Under the pieces are notes generated by a model. It saw only the letters and a list, made by a program, of their open reading frames with translations, searched no databases and was not told the origin of the DNA. Shown here piece after piece: positions 1 through 10,975 of a DNA stretch of 64,000 bases. Position 1 is the stretch's first letter. Each line of letters begins with the position of its first letter. This stretch comes from Chloranthus sessilifolius (lineage: Eukaryota; Streptophyta; Magnoliopsida; Chloranthales; Chloranthaceae). The position numbers and the translations under genes are program-made. The stretch covers positions 68,653,604 to 68,717,603 of the forward strand of contig CM037587.1 of assembly GCA_021018995.1 (NCBI GenBank). The letters run 5' to 3'.

Positions 1-735
1 ATTGAAGGAATTCTTGATCATAATTGACAACTAAGATCTGGGAGACTAGAAATAGTTTAGAGTTAATTTCAGTATTTTTAAATTCTTTCTTTTGTAATTG
101 TTTTTGATTCAATAGAATAATGAGTAGCTAAATTATTTTTGAGTTTAGGAACTTGATATCAAAGATTAGTATGAATAGTTACGAGTTTCTAAGTTTTTTG
201 AATTCGGAATTGTGATTGGTTAATGAATATGAGTTTTAAAACTGGTCTACGACTTTTGAAAGGTTTTCACAATTTCTATGATTTCTTTCTCTTTATTGCT
301 ATTGTTTCCCTAGGATTGAGATTATTAGACTTCCATCACCCAACTATGTTTCTGTTGCTGCCTTAGTTTTATTAACGATATTCATGCTAGAAAAGTTTAT
401 ATGGTTGTTTTGTCTTAATTCAATCTTTTATTCTTCTTATATTATTATTGTCTCCTTAAGATAATTACATGAAATTTAGATAAATAAGTTATAACTAATT
501 AGAACTACGAAACTTGCGATAGAGAACTTAAGCTTATTCATTAAAATAGTTTTATTTCAATCACTGCACTTTAGTTTTAAAGAAAATCAATTTTTTATTC
601 TTTAAAGGCATATAGAGAATTTTTAGGAATACACGTTCCCTGTGGATCGATACCTATACAAGTGCTACAATTCCATTGTGCACTTGCAAGATGATAAGAC
701 AAAGTATAGTAAAAGAGCTATCAATAAGTCAAGTA
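1..735 (+). repeat. Probable degenerate LTR 3' portion
   Basis: No coding potential. Near its end the stretch has the wording GTTCCCTGTGGATCGATACC (635-654) and GTGCACTTGCAAG (678-690). Similar wording, a short 'wordy' block ending in GTGCACTTGCAAGG, closes the LTRs of element B (36649-36660 and 57478-57491). I infer an old LTR tail of an Athila-like family. No start, partner LTR or target duplication is visible, so it could also be a fragment. Confidence 0.35.
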
Positions 736-1099
736 TCAAATACTTTGATGATCAGAAAATTTGACAGTGTGTGATTTAGAAGCAAATTTTGATGAATATA
801 GTCACTGTTTTAAGTATACAAAAACTGTGATTTTGACGGATTTAATGGTAATGGTTTGACCACTGTCTAGGCTTAGAAAAATTCTATAAAAATTTAAAGA
901 CATGCACACATAAGTTTAGATCATCCCAGTAAAATTTGAGTCATTGATTCACTATGTTTTGATCGACATAAATTCTGAGGAACTGTGCAGATCTGTCTTG
1001 TATAGTGTACCAGAAATTTGGCTGAGATTGAGGCTGTGAATCTCTTAATATGAATTTGCCTAAAAAAATTTAGAAAAAAAATAAAAATGGATCTTTAAT

Positions 1100-2620
1100 A
1101 GTGTATTATCATTGTATAAAATTTCAGATCTTGATTCAATTTCTTTTGACCGATAGAAAATCCGGAATCCAAGAACGCATAATTTCGTTCTGTGGCACAT
1201 CTAGTGACTGTTATTGGACAGTTGATCAGACGAATCTATTTCCATCATGATCCCAATATTTTTAGTGCTATAGATATATATAAATATTTTATCAAACTTA
1301 AAGTTCTTTCCAACAAGCTCTCATTCGTTCGATTCCGATATCGGCAATAAATGTTATTACCCGATTATCAGAGGCCTCAAAATCTAGTCTGATGACCGGT
1401 TGAATTAAAAATATGTTCTATCAATTGATGGCCCTAATCAAATATGATCTGAATTTTGAATGTTGTCACTTGTTAAATATGAAGCCATCAGTCATCTTCC
1501 ACTGGGTTTTGGAATCACTTGGTAATTCAATTGAGATTGAAAATGATAGCCCGATTACCGACAAGGGTCCGATATCCTTAACTTAAATTTATAAAGTGAA
1601 CGGGTTAAGTCAAAGTTTTGATTTTCTCATTAAATTGCTTGATATTGTGATTATAAGTTATCACAAACAAGGTCTTAGTGATTATAGATGGCATATAATC
1701 AAGATGCCTAATGGTTGACCTTAGTTGACCGAGTCAAAGATTGACCCTTAGAAGGCCCAAAGGCCGATATGGCTAGAAAATTACCCAATTTAGAGCTTTC
1801 ATTTCATGGGCCAAAGTGACCCCACAAATCCTATAAAATTTTGTTAAAATAAAGTTATAAATATATTAATTTCATCTAAAAGATTAGCCTCCGACTTGAT
1901 CGATTTTGATGGATAGGAAACTCGAAAAATGAGGGTACGAAACTATGTCAAGTGGCACACACTATGACCACTGTTGGACATCCGATCAGATGGCCTTGAT
2001 TTCATCATGATCCTAAAATTTATAGTATTAGAAATATATAATGATATCATAGATGACTTACAAAGCTTTCCAATAAGCTCTTATTCACCTCATTTCGATA
2101 TTGGAAATGAAAGTTACAATCCGATTACCTGAGACCTGGAAATCTGGCATGATATACGAATTGGTCAAAAATCATGGCCACGATCACGTCTAATCATATT
2201 TTTGAGTGCCATTACTTATGAAAGATGAGGCTCCTAGTCCTCTTTCACTAAGTTTTTGAATCACCGAAAAAATCGATTGGAGTTGAAAATAGTGACCCGT
2301 TTACCGACCAAGGGTTTGAAACCCTTAGTGAAATAACTAGTATTGAAGGAATATAGTCAAAATCTTGACTTTCTCTCAAATTATGTGGCACAGAGATCAC
2401 TGATAATCACTGTTATGGTCTTAGTAACTACTGATGAACCTTGGTTAAAATATCAGATGGTGGACCACAAGTTTGACAAATCGAGATGGGACCCTTCAAG
2501 GCCCATATAGCCGATTTCTTGAAATTAGACCAATTAGGGTTTGGAAGCTTGATATGACCCGACCCACTGGACTAAACAAATGGTTCAAGATAACTGATAG
2601 GACCTAATGTCCTTTTTTAG
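1100..2620. repeat. Two diverged tandem copies, period about 750-765 bp
   Basis: Blocks in 1100-1880 recur in the same order in 1880-2620. Examples are 'GTGACTGTTATTGGACAG' at about 1205 against 'ATGACCACTGTTGGACATC' at about 1964, the 'TTTCCAA(C/T)AAGCTCT(C/T)ATTC' phrase at about 1309 and 2070, and 'GAAGGCCCAAAGGCCGATAT' against 'TCAAGGCCCATATAGCCGAT' at about 1754 and 2497. Divergence is high and both copies are non-coding. Positions 736-1099, just before, show nothing recognisable. Confidence 0.55.
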
Positions 2621-3230
2621 ATATTGAGTGGGCCACTGCTATTGGCACCCCTCAAAATTTGGAAGCACTTGCACTTAAAATATAAATTTCCCTAGGAAAC
2701 CGAACCCCGTTGGATGTAGGACCGAAGTGACCCAATATAAAAGGTCTAAGGTCATTAATGAAATTGTTGGGACCTGATGTCCCTATTTGAAATCCTTGTG
2801 GACCATTACTAATGGCACCCACTGAAGACTATAAGCACCCACATTGAAAATGTGGAGACATCTTAAAGACCTCAACTGATTGTAAATAAGATCCTATTTG
2901 ACCCAACTTATGAGGCCCAAATGGACGATGATGAATCAAATATGGAAACGATATCCTCGTTAATCATGTGGTTCCTTTATTATGGATACCTGTGAAAATA
3001 TAGGAGAGTTTTACACTATACTCTCTCAAAATCTTAGTATTTAAATTGGACTTAAGATCTAAAATTGACCCAACCAATGGACCCAACAAGAGGCCCGACA
3101 TAAGTAGTGAACTATTGAGACTTAGTGCCCCTGATTATTAAACTGGTGTGCCCCAATTAACGACACCCACCGGAATTAGTACCTTAATTTGAGAAATTAA
3201 GGGAAATTACTAGATATGAGATAAGAGAAT
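2595..3230. repeat. Degenerate repeat with 'GGACCT(A/G)ATGTCC ... GGCACCC' wording
   Basis: The phrase AGGACCTAATGTCC at about 2599 returns as GGGACCTGATGTCC at about 2769. Each is followed by 'GGACCA/GGGCCA ... GGCACCC' and a long purine/T tail. A weaker third version lies near 3118-3180 ('CTTAGTGCCCC ... ACACCCACCGG'). No ORF in the area looks real. Confidence 0.35.
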
Positions 3231-3654
3231 GAATTTTGTAATATCAAGGTCCCGGTCGAAGCTTGACTAACTCTAAAATAGATGAACCTAAATAGACCAC
3301 CAATTAATCCATTTTGGTGGAAAACATGCTTACACACTATATGTGTGCAATCAGTGACTAACATTGACTCTAGCTTAATGATTGTGTTTGAAAAAATTGG
3401 AGAGCTAGACGTATTCTATAACTCTACTGAATTATTTATGAAAGATACGTCCCCGATGGACTCTGAATTATGGCAACACTAAGTATAGTGTAAACTGATT
3501 AAGGAAATCAATATGCATAGTGATCCTATTATGTATATATATGGGATCAAAATATTTACAGTGATTAATGTGAAAGATCCTAAGATTCGGACTGATTGAA
3601 TTGGACCTGGAACTTGACTGAATTATTAAATTATTGTCAATTAGAATCCAAACC

Positions 3655-4065
3655 TAATATTGATTGAAACTCGTATTTGATTTGAAACCGATATTTGATG
3701 GAACTCGTATCTGAATCCGAACCCGATAGTGATTGAAACTCGTATTCGATTTGAAATCGATATTTGATGGAACCTGTATTTGAATCTGAACCCGATATTG
3801 ATTGAAACTCGTATTTGATTTGAAACTGATATTTGATGGAACTCGTATTTGAACCCAAATCCAATATTGATTGAAACTTGTATTTGATTTGAAACGGATA
3901 TTTGATGGAACCCGTATTTGAATCCGAACCTGATATTGATTGACACTCGTATTTCATTTGAAACCGATATTTGATGGAACTTGTCATTGAATCCAAACCC
4001 CGATATTGATTGGAACTCGTATTTGAGTTGAACCCCATATTTGATGGAACTCGTATTTGAACCCG
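3655..4065. repeat. 69-bp tandem repeat array, about six copies
   Basis: The phrase TGATTGAAACTCGTATTTGA starts at 3661, 3730, 3799, 3868, 3937 and 4007, a period of 69, 69, 69, 69 and 70 bases. Each unit also has 'GATATTTGATGGAAC' and 'GTATTTGAATCCGAACC'. Because 69 is a multiple of three, the minus strand stays open for about 130 codons as a 23-residue repeat. This is most simply a by-product of the period, and I do not call it a gene. Confidence 0.9.
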
Positions 4066-4184
4066 AACACCAATTAAATTATTGATTTTTGATAAAGATT
4101 AAGATTGTATCTGAAGATTGAATGAATTACTGATTATTAATATAGATTGAGATTGAATCCGAAGATTGATTGAATTGTAAAATA

Positions 4185-4510
4185 TTTGATGTATTTTGAA
4201 TATTGAATATTGAATATAGGTTGTTAAATCAAATATTGAGTATCAAATATTGAACATTGAATACCGATTGTTGAATCGAATATTGAATATTGAATACCGA
4301 TTGTTGAATCAAATATTGAACATTGAATACCAATTGTTGAATCGAGTATTGAGTATTGAATATTGAACATTGAATACCAAATATCGGTTTGATTATCAAA
4401 CATTGAACGTGAAATTATTAAATATTAAACCTTGAATCTTGAACATTGAATGAACTATTGAACCCTGAATATTGATTTATTGATAACGAATATTGAAAAC
4501 TTGAAAGTGG
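4185..4510. repeat. TTGAATA-rich low-complexity array
   Basis: Short imperfect repeats of ATTGAATATTGAATA, with GATTGTTGAATC and ATCAAATATTGAAC variants, run without a fixed period. They directly follow the 69-bp array and may derive from its ATTGA core. Positions 4511-5176 that follow contain nothing I can identify. Confidence 0.65.
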
Positions 4511-5176
4511 AAAGATGATACTGCATTGGTTATTGAACCTCGCAAAGATGACCAACGTTCTTGCAAAACTATGAGCGACTAATATTCATACGAGTTTGAA
4601 ATGTTAGCTGAGGATTGGGTCTCGTTAGACTAACAAGGTCATTGATCCTTGTCTTAATCGACTAAATGGCGAAGAGTGTCAGCCTTTGTTTGGAGGATGT
4701 TAGCAATTAATATTGATATCGAACCATAGTTGGTGTTTAGTATCGCACTGAAATAATTAAAAGATATCAATAAATCATCAAACCAATTGTATTAAATTAA
4801 TTACCTAATATTGGTAATTTTTTGGTGATATATCAAAATAATTATTTAAATGAATAAACCATGATTAAATTGCAATGAGTTAACCTGATACTTCTTCTTG
4901 ATATTGTTTGAATGGTAAATTGGTAATTGAATTTGATATGTTACTGTTGATATTTATAGAATTTATACTGATAGAATAGATGATTGAAAACCGAACTTGA
5001 CATTGCTTTATTGATGTTGATAGTTAGAATTTATGATTGATCATGTCTTCAACATGGGAAATTGAGTGATCACTTTGTATTGAATGGATCCTCGAACATT
5101 ATCGCCCTTGCTCATTAGTGCCTAATGAGTCATTGTTGGATAGATTGATAGATTTGGAACTGGGATATATGGATAT

Positions 5177-6801
5177 TGTAACACCCTAGAAATTTTGAAC
5201 CCGAATGCACCGGGTAAGTACACGTGTACAATACCGGCAGCAATCTGCACCTCACTCTAAAACCAGTCATTCTATTTAACAGGTTAAAATGTGTGCCTTC
5301 ACAATAAGGTATGTATATTAGATTATGTAATTAGTACGTAGGCTCCTTGAGAGCATCGCTGGTAAAGAGCTTGGTTTGTAACCAAGAGGTCATGCTCTCA
5401 AAACATGTAGTGAGCACTAGACTTGACTTTTTGTATTTTATTTTAAAAAATTTTCAAAAATTAATCAAAAATCTAATTGAAAAATCTGGTTTTAATGGAA
5501 AAAAAATGTTGGAAATGATTGAAAAACGTAATTGTGCCCGTAAATTTAGGCTTGATCGGATGGGTCTTCAAGCCCAATCCGAAACCCTTAGATAAATTGA
5601 TACCCGACAAATAAGGTAGTACATGCAAGTAATTAGTGCAGCTTAAATAGATAAAACATAACTGATTAAGAGGATCCGATGAATCTGATATTAACTTAGG
5701 AACATCTCGGACCGAGACCCAAAAATTGTGGCATAAGATGTACCACTAGGTGGACCCCATCGAAGGCCCAAGTCTATAGGCTTTGCACCCCACAGCAGTT
5801 TGTTCTCAGAACAGTGAGCAAATTAAATGGAAATAAAATTCAAAAAATTTCTAAAAAATTCTGATAAATTATTTAATAGGTTCCCAATACCCAGTTAAAA
5901 TTTTAGACTCGAACTACATGCAGTTTAAAAGTTACATCACCCGGAGCAGAAGGAAACAAAGTTGCCTTGTTGCACCTGAAATTAGAGCCTTGAAAAGATG
6001 TGATTTCCGTGCCCAAACCTTTTTGAAAAAATCTGGAATAATGGGTAAAATTTCGCTTGATTATTCAATCAGAATTGTCTACGAGAAAATTGGTAAAATT
6101 GGAAGGCAGAATTGCGGACACATGGCAGCCAGTTAGAAAACAGACCTGACCCTTAATTGGATGAAGCTGATTACATCATGATTCCCTGACCTTTGACTTT
6201 TAAAATGTAAAGGTAAAATTTAGGTAACTTGCGGAGCTTTCCAAAAAGCTCGCCATTGGTGTGAGCAATGATGCGCCCGGTTTGACATGATCTTAGAAAG
6301 CCTTTGCCATTATATCAAATTACATCATATTATCTTGTTACTTGAACTTGTCTCTAGACATTCGTATGATGCCCCCCGGTACCTCGATTGCATCAATTTC
6401 CCTTTTTTTGACTGCTCCTTGCAGTAGGTCGTGATATGTGGCGAGATGTCACTTGGACCCATAGATGAGGATATAGCTCTCTACAACTACCACTGGGCCC
6501 CCGAATGCTCCTCGTTAGCTTGTGCTGATAGATAAGAAAGCCGAACACTTCATATCAGCTCCCCGATTCACACTTGTGATCTCTCAAAGAAACGAGAAGG
6601 CACCTCGGAAGAGGGGTGTGTACTTCTTCGACGCATCCATACTCTGCAAGGATGTGCCGAAGAGCGGCATCTGTAGGCACTAATTTTGCCGTCTTGGAGT
6701 ATACAATCCTGTTTGATCAACTTTTGACCTTGCTAACGACCTCTGGAAAAGGACTAACCTTCTCCAAAGACCTTAAAATTCTAAATACGGGGGCCATTAC
6801 A
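5177..6801 (+). mobile_element. Candidate solo LTR (Ty3/gypsy type)
   Basis: The stretch begins TGTAACACCCTAGAAATTTT and ends GGGGGCCATTACA, matching TGTAAC...TTACA termini. Such starts are common in plant Ty3/gypsy LTRs. It is flanked by GATAT (5172-5176) and GAAAT (6802-6806), a target duplication with one mismatch. No gag-pol lies on either side, so a solo LTR left by LTR-LTR recombination is the simplest reading. It carries a tRNA-like arm near its 5' end. The ORFs inside are short and show no known domain. Confidence 0.45.
5370..5386 (+). other. tRNA-Thr(UGU)-like anticodon arm inside LTR-like sequence
   Basis: CTTGG-TTTGTAA-CCAAG is a perfect 5-bp stem with a 7-base loop and TGT at the anticodon position. 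It is preceded by GCTGGTAAAGAGC, which resembles a D-arm, and followed by AGGTCATG, which resembles a variable region. A proper T-arm and acceptor stem are missing, so this is not a tRNA gene. Confidence 0.4.
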
Positions 6802-6845
6802 GAAATAATAGTATATGGTCGAGACCCAGGCTAAAATAATAGCTT

Positions 6846-7142
6846 TGTGACTCAAACCCGACCTAACCCGGGAAAATCCGGAATTCCACACAAATACACT
6901 TGAATGGAATTGATTCCATGTGTGGCCAAATGAGTGGAATTGGTCCCACTTGGACTAGGCTCACTCTTCTCGCGGACCAATTATGACCCGAATCCTACAC
7001 AGATACACTTGCGCGTAATCCGATTCCATGAAGAAACAGTTGCACAAAATTAGTACCACTTGGACTAGGGCTGCCTTTCATATCCTGCCCAAAGACCTCT
7101 ATTCTGCGTAGATACACTTGCGCGAAATTGATTCCATGTATC
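6846..7142 (+). repeat. LTR-like sequence E, left piece (split by element D)
   Basis: Degenerate repeats built on 'ACACTTGCGCG(A/G)AATTGATTCCATG' and 'CACTTGGACTAGG' fill this stretch. The same wording continues beyond element D at 30684-31135 ('GATTGGACTAGGGCTCTG', 'CACTTGCGCGGAATTGG'). D therefore landed inside this sequence. A possible LTR start TGTGACTC is at 6846, but no firm end or target duplication was found. Confidence 0.5.
7138..7142. repeat. Target-site duplication of element D, left copy
   Basis: GTATC directly before the TGTAGACACC start of D's 5' LTR. The identical GTATC at 30679-30683 directly follows the end of the 3' LTR. Confidence 0.85.
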
Positions 7143-7562
7143 TGTAGACACCAAAATTTAGCCTAAGGCTCGATCGAGACACATTGCGAGAGAGGTACAC
7201 TTCCGAGCTTTTGATGGCATGTATGGAACCCTTGGGAACCTTCCAGAAACCTTAGGAGCCATCCCAAACCCTTAAGAATCACCTCAGATCCCTTAGAAGC
7301 CTTCTCGAAACCTTAGAAACCCATTCCAACCCTTAGAAATAATTCTGAACCTAAACCTAGCTTTCCCGAGCCATAGATGAAAAGTGGTACACTAGGACTA
7401 GCTGGGATATTCTACTGCAATCGAATCTCATGACATTGAAAAGTACAAGTCCTCAGCTTTCCAACAGGCCAAGGATCACCCCAATCAGAGCTATACATCA
7501 AAAGTTACGACCTTCTGAAGTGTAGGAGAAAAATGGTAATTTAGTGGAGTTCCCCCTAGGCT

Positions 7563-7733
7563 TTGGCGCAAGTATTACTTGCGCCAACCCATTTTCCCCA
7601 AGAAATGGCTTGGCGCAACTAATAGTTGCGCCAGCTTTAAGATGGGCCCCACCTCAGGCAGCCAACTTCCAAGCCACTGTGGAACACTGTTTTACTGTAC
7701 ATATGCCTGGCACACCTATTAGTTGTGCCAGGC
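7563..7733. promoter_or_regulatory. Three hairpin palindromes of the TGGCGCAA family in the D LTR
   Basis: 7563-7587 has arms TTGGCGCAAGT and the exact complement around a 3-base loop. 7611-7633 has arms TGGCGCAACT around AAT. 7705-7733 has arms GCCTGGCACA around a 9-base loop. They end directly at a TATA-like box. Related hairpins recur at 9524-9641, 24198-24221, 27831-27901 and in the 3' LTR. A role as protein-binding or promoter elements is inference. Confidence 0.8.
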
Positions 7734-7745
7734 TTATAAATAGTA
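7733..7745 (+). promoter_or_regulatory. TATA-like box abutting the third hairpin
   Basis: CTTATAAATAG directly follows the hairpin at 7705-7733. In the 3' LTR the matching site has decayed to CTTATGAACAG. Confidence 0.5.
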
Positions 7746-8013
7746 ACCCTACATTTTTGCCTCGAATTTTGAGATTGGGGTTTGACATGTTGACCATCTT
7801 GATCTTTGGGATGTGTTTTGCTAGTTCTGTTGCACCCATTCACTACCTATTTATAGCCCCTTAAGTAATTTAAAGCCTCACACTATCATCCACCATTGGA
7901 GCTAACCTTCACACATTTCAAGGCTCCAAAAACCCTAGGAAACCTTAGATGGCTACATTACCTAATTGCTAATCCAAGTTAGCCTCTAAACACCCTCCTA
8001 ACCTATCTTTTTC

Positions 8014-8022
8014 CTATAAATA
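8014..8022 (+). promoter_or_regulatory. TATA box of the D LTR promoter
   Basis: CTATAAATAGAGAGGCACCC is followed within about 80 bases by a CT-rich leader (8085-8103), the usual arrangement of a plant LTR promoter and transcription start. The copy in the 3' LTR reads CTCTAAATAG. Confidence 0.65.
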
Positions 8023-8854
8023 GAGAGGCACCCCTCCCTTTACAAAGGCTTGAAAAAATTCTCAAAATTAGAGATTAAGAAACCTTTCTCTCTCTCTCTC
8101 CTCTAGTGCACTTTCTCATACAGATTTTAGAACCTTCAAACCCTCTTTAGACCTTAGCTTTACATCTAAAAGCCTTAGTTTAGGTGTGTGCTACCCCCTA
8201 GACTTCTCTCTCTACCTCTTAGCCATCAAGCCCTAGCAGCTAGAACCCTAATTCTCACCATATAAGCCTTCAAAGCTCATTGAAGCAAGCCTACGCAAGG
8301 TTCCACAGTGGTGCAACAAGGACCCGAGAGCTCTAGCTCTCCCTTGTATTCCTCTACCTTCTTGGCTCTCCCTCCATCCTCTCATTTGTTTCGTTACGCC
8401 GTCGAATTTTCGATAGGAACGGAGGGGCATAAATAGGATTTTAAGGCCCTTATATCATTTTTATTTTGGCCTTAAGTAGAGACAGTATTAAGCGGGTTGA
8501 TTGAGTGCTTAACACCTTCCAAATTGATAACTGAAGCCCCTACCCAAGAGCCTTTGGAGTAGTTAGAATTCAGAGTCAATTTTTGGCACTTCGGTGCTCT
8601 TTAAATTTGATTTGAATTTTCTGGGACACCAAAAGCTCCAGGTGGCGACTCTAAAATTTTTCTGGCGATCGTAAGTGGGATCGTCTCGATTCCACGCTAG
8701 TAGATGATGCGACTCTCAGGAGTAGCTAGTAGAGCTTCCCCTTGAATTTGGCCCCTTTATTTTTTTGATTTACTAATCATTTTGGCTGTTTTTAATATTT
8801 TTTTAATCACCCCTCCGATTACGTCCTTTTACTTACCCCTACTTTTACATTATT

Positions 8855-9045
8855 TGCGAGCCTTAGCCAATTGGCTGGCCTACTTGCTCACCATCTTAAA
8901 TTTCTTTATATTTTCGTCATTTCAACCACCTTAGCTGATTGGCGGGTCAACTTGTGCATTGTCATTTAATTTTTTTTACTTTTACGTCATTTTAAGTGCC
9001 TTAGCCGTTTGGCTGGCCTACGTGCGCCTTTTATTTCCGCAATCA
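8855..9045. repeat. 67-bp tandem repeat, three copies, in the D leader
   Basis: CCTTAGCCAATTGGCTGGCC, CCTTAGCTGATTGGCGGGTC and CCTTAGCCGTTTGGCTGGCC occur near 8865, 8931 and 8999, each followed by a T-rich spacer with ACGTCATTT-like wording. The copies lie just downstream of the 5' LTR, in untranslated leader. The rest of 8703-9520 is leader with no recognisable gene. Confidence 0.7.
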
Positions 9046-9523
9046 TATTTCGCTAGTGAACGCCGGCCCATAGAGGTGGCACAGGATCATCACCCCAACC
9101 AGTCTTTGAACTTAAAAAAAAGTACAATTGAACTAACAAAAGGAACTTAAATTGATTTTTTTGGGGTAGATTTTTACGGGTTGGGTTATTTAGGCACACA
9201 TATAATCTCTCGGGTCTTAGTACGGCGGTAGCCCCTAGTGGTGATGATTAGGAAAAGTCCCAAACCACCTAGTACCTGAGAAAGTTCTTGCACTTGAGGT
9301 ATATCGGGTGGGTAACCTTCTCGTTACCAAGCTTAAAACTCGGGGGAAAAGTGAGCGTTAGTAGACTCGCACTGGCCTTGTAACCCTTCGGTTTGGTGAG
9401 GAAGATAGCCGATTCATTAAAACAATCAGTCCCCGAAAGCCCAGCTTCTAGAAAAAACCAGTTAGAAGACTCATTTCGGGCGAGAACCTCTGCTGTGAAA
9501 CTGTCTAGAGGCCCTTTTTTGCC

Positions 9524-9641
9524 TGGCGCCACTATTACTTGTGCCAAGTCAAAAAACCCCAGGATTACATTGGCGCATGTATTAGTTGCGCTAGTATAAG
9601 AGTGGGCACTTTTTAGTCTAGCGCACCTAACAGTTGTGCCA
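9524..9641. promoter_or_regulatory. Second cluster of three TGGCGC hairpins in the D leader
   Basis: Imperfect hairpins at 9524-9546, 9571-9592 and 9619-9641 keep the TGGCGC ... TTAGTTG(C/T)GCC pattern of the LTR hairpins. The cluster originally lay upstream of gag, before the solo LTR at 9663 separated them. Which gene it served is unknown. Confidence 0.65.
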
Positions 9642-10034
9642 ACTTTGGGTTAGATAGCAATATGTTAAGCAGTAAAAAATACCATTTTTCACCTCCTAAC
9701 CTGACCTTTAATGGACCCTTGAGCTGACTAATATGGTGTTTTAAGTGTGTTTTGTAGATAAGTAATAAATTACAGCCTTAGTGCAGACATCCACCTAAAA
9801 TGGCCAAAGAAGCAGTCTACTGCTCAACATGTGCTTAAACAACCCAGAGGTTAGCCAATCAAAGAAACCACAGAGCCTTAAAAGTTCATGAGAATGTCAT
9901 GGACCCAACTGAGTATGCTTGGGACCAAGTGCAGTTGCAAGGAATGATGATTGAACCCACCAAGAGGCTACTAAGTGCTGACAGATGAAAGACAACACAC
10001 CAAAGATGTGTGCCAGTTGTGGGAACTCAAGGTA

Positions 10035-10690
10035 GAACATCTCGAGAGGACACTCCAAGCTGTCGAGATGTTGGGTTACTCAAATACCAAGTTTTCGAGA
10101 GGTTCCTAGTACCTATCAAGAGGTTCTAGAGACAAAAGTTAAGCTGTCGAGAGGTTCCATGAACCTATCGAGAGGATTAGAGAGTGTACTCCAACCTGTC
10201 GAGGAGTTAGAAGGAAAAGACGCCAAGCTCTCTAGAGGTTCTGAGGTAAAAGAGTGAAGAGTCCGAGAGGATGAAAGATCCTGTCGAGAGGTTGGAAGTG
10301 TAGTGAAGGATCTTTTCGACACCTGACCTGGAGGTGCAGGGGAAGTCGAGAGGTTCAACTGAACCTGTCGAGCAGTGCAATGCAACCTGTCGACAACTGA
10401 CCTGAAGCCATGCTCATTCTCACGAGGATTGAAGCAACCTGTCGAGCACAATCTCCATCTTGTCGAAAGCTCAACTGCAGCCTAACAAGAAGTCGACAAG
10501 ATATTGTATAACTTATCGAGTTGATTGGAAGAGAACTGGATAGAAGATGAGAAATGTTGTCAATCTTGTCAACAAGTTTAAGAGAACCTGTCGAGAAGTC
10601 TCCAATCCTATCGAAAGCCACATGAACCTGTTGAAATGAAGATCAAGCAGACTCAGAACCTATCAAGAGGTTCCCTGAACCTCTCGACAC
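10035..10690. promoter_or_regulatory. Array of GTCGAGAGGTTC-type motifs in the solo LTR
   Basis: Around 20 imperfect copies of (C/T)CTGTCGAGAGGTTC occur on both strands, for example near 10141, 10200, 10275, 10350, 10375 and 10578. The position within the LTR matches the CGAAAAG array of element A's LTR, although the core differs. A TATA box follows about 280 bases downstream. Confidence 0.75.
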
Positions 10691-10966
10691 TCGAATTGGG
10701 AACTTCTTGGTTCCTTTCAAAGCAGCTGCCAACTTCAAAATTTTGTGCACGAGTTCCGAGGCGTGTTAATGACCCTTGGGGGTATTTTTGGAACACAAAT
10801 GCACATGAATGGGAACCCTCTAACTGCATCACATGTGTTTACCAGTGTTGGACCAATGGGGAAAGAGCTTCTAGAAGAAAAATCGGTCACATCAGCAGCT
10901 CAGAATAACAGAATTATCCCCTTGGGCTCTGATTGGCTAAAACAGATCTGAGAAGAGAGGAGAAGA

Positions 10967-10975
10967 GTATAAAAG
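10967..10975 (+). promoter_or_regulatory. TATA box of the solo LTR
   Basis: GTATAAAAGCTTGAAG lies downstream of the motif array and upstream of a pyrimidine-rich leader, as expected for the LTR promoter. Confidence 0.6.

Larger units (their letters stand above)
7143..8702 (+). mobile_element. Element D 5' LTR
   Basis: It starts TGTAGACACCAAAATTTAGC and is alignable by eye with 29079-30678 throughout, including the CT-repeat leader near 8085-8103 and the GGTGGCGACTCTAAAATTTT phrase at 8641-8660. The 3' boundary is set from the 3' LTR, which ends GATCGCACA, and is good to about 10 bases. The primer-binding site should start just after, around 8706-8724, but is not a clear match. The region holds three hairpins, then two TATA-like boxes. 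Short ORFs inside are not genes. Confidence 0.85.

Noticed and set aside
3637..4038. A 133-residue minus-strand ORF as a gene
   Set aside because: It is produced entirely by the 69-bp tandem repeat; no start context, domain or codon signal.
3655..4065. CRISPR-like array
   Set aside because: Adjacent 69-bp units with no unique spacers, in plant DNA.
5370..5386. Functional tRNA-Thr gene
   Set aside because: No T-arm, no acceptor stem and no internal B box; only the anticodon arm is convincing.
8248..8430. Short ORFs within the D LTR as host genes
   Set aside because: The LTR copy at 30200-30400 lacks the same frame, and the region is LTR leader.
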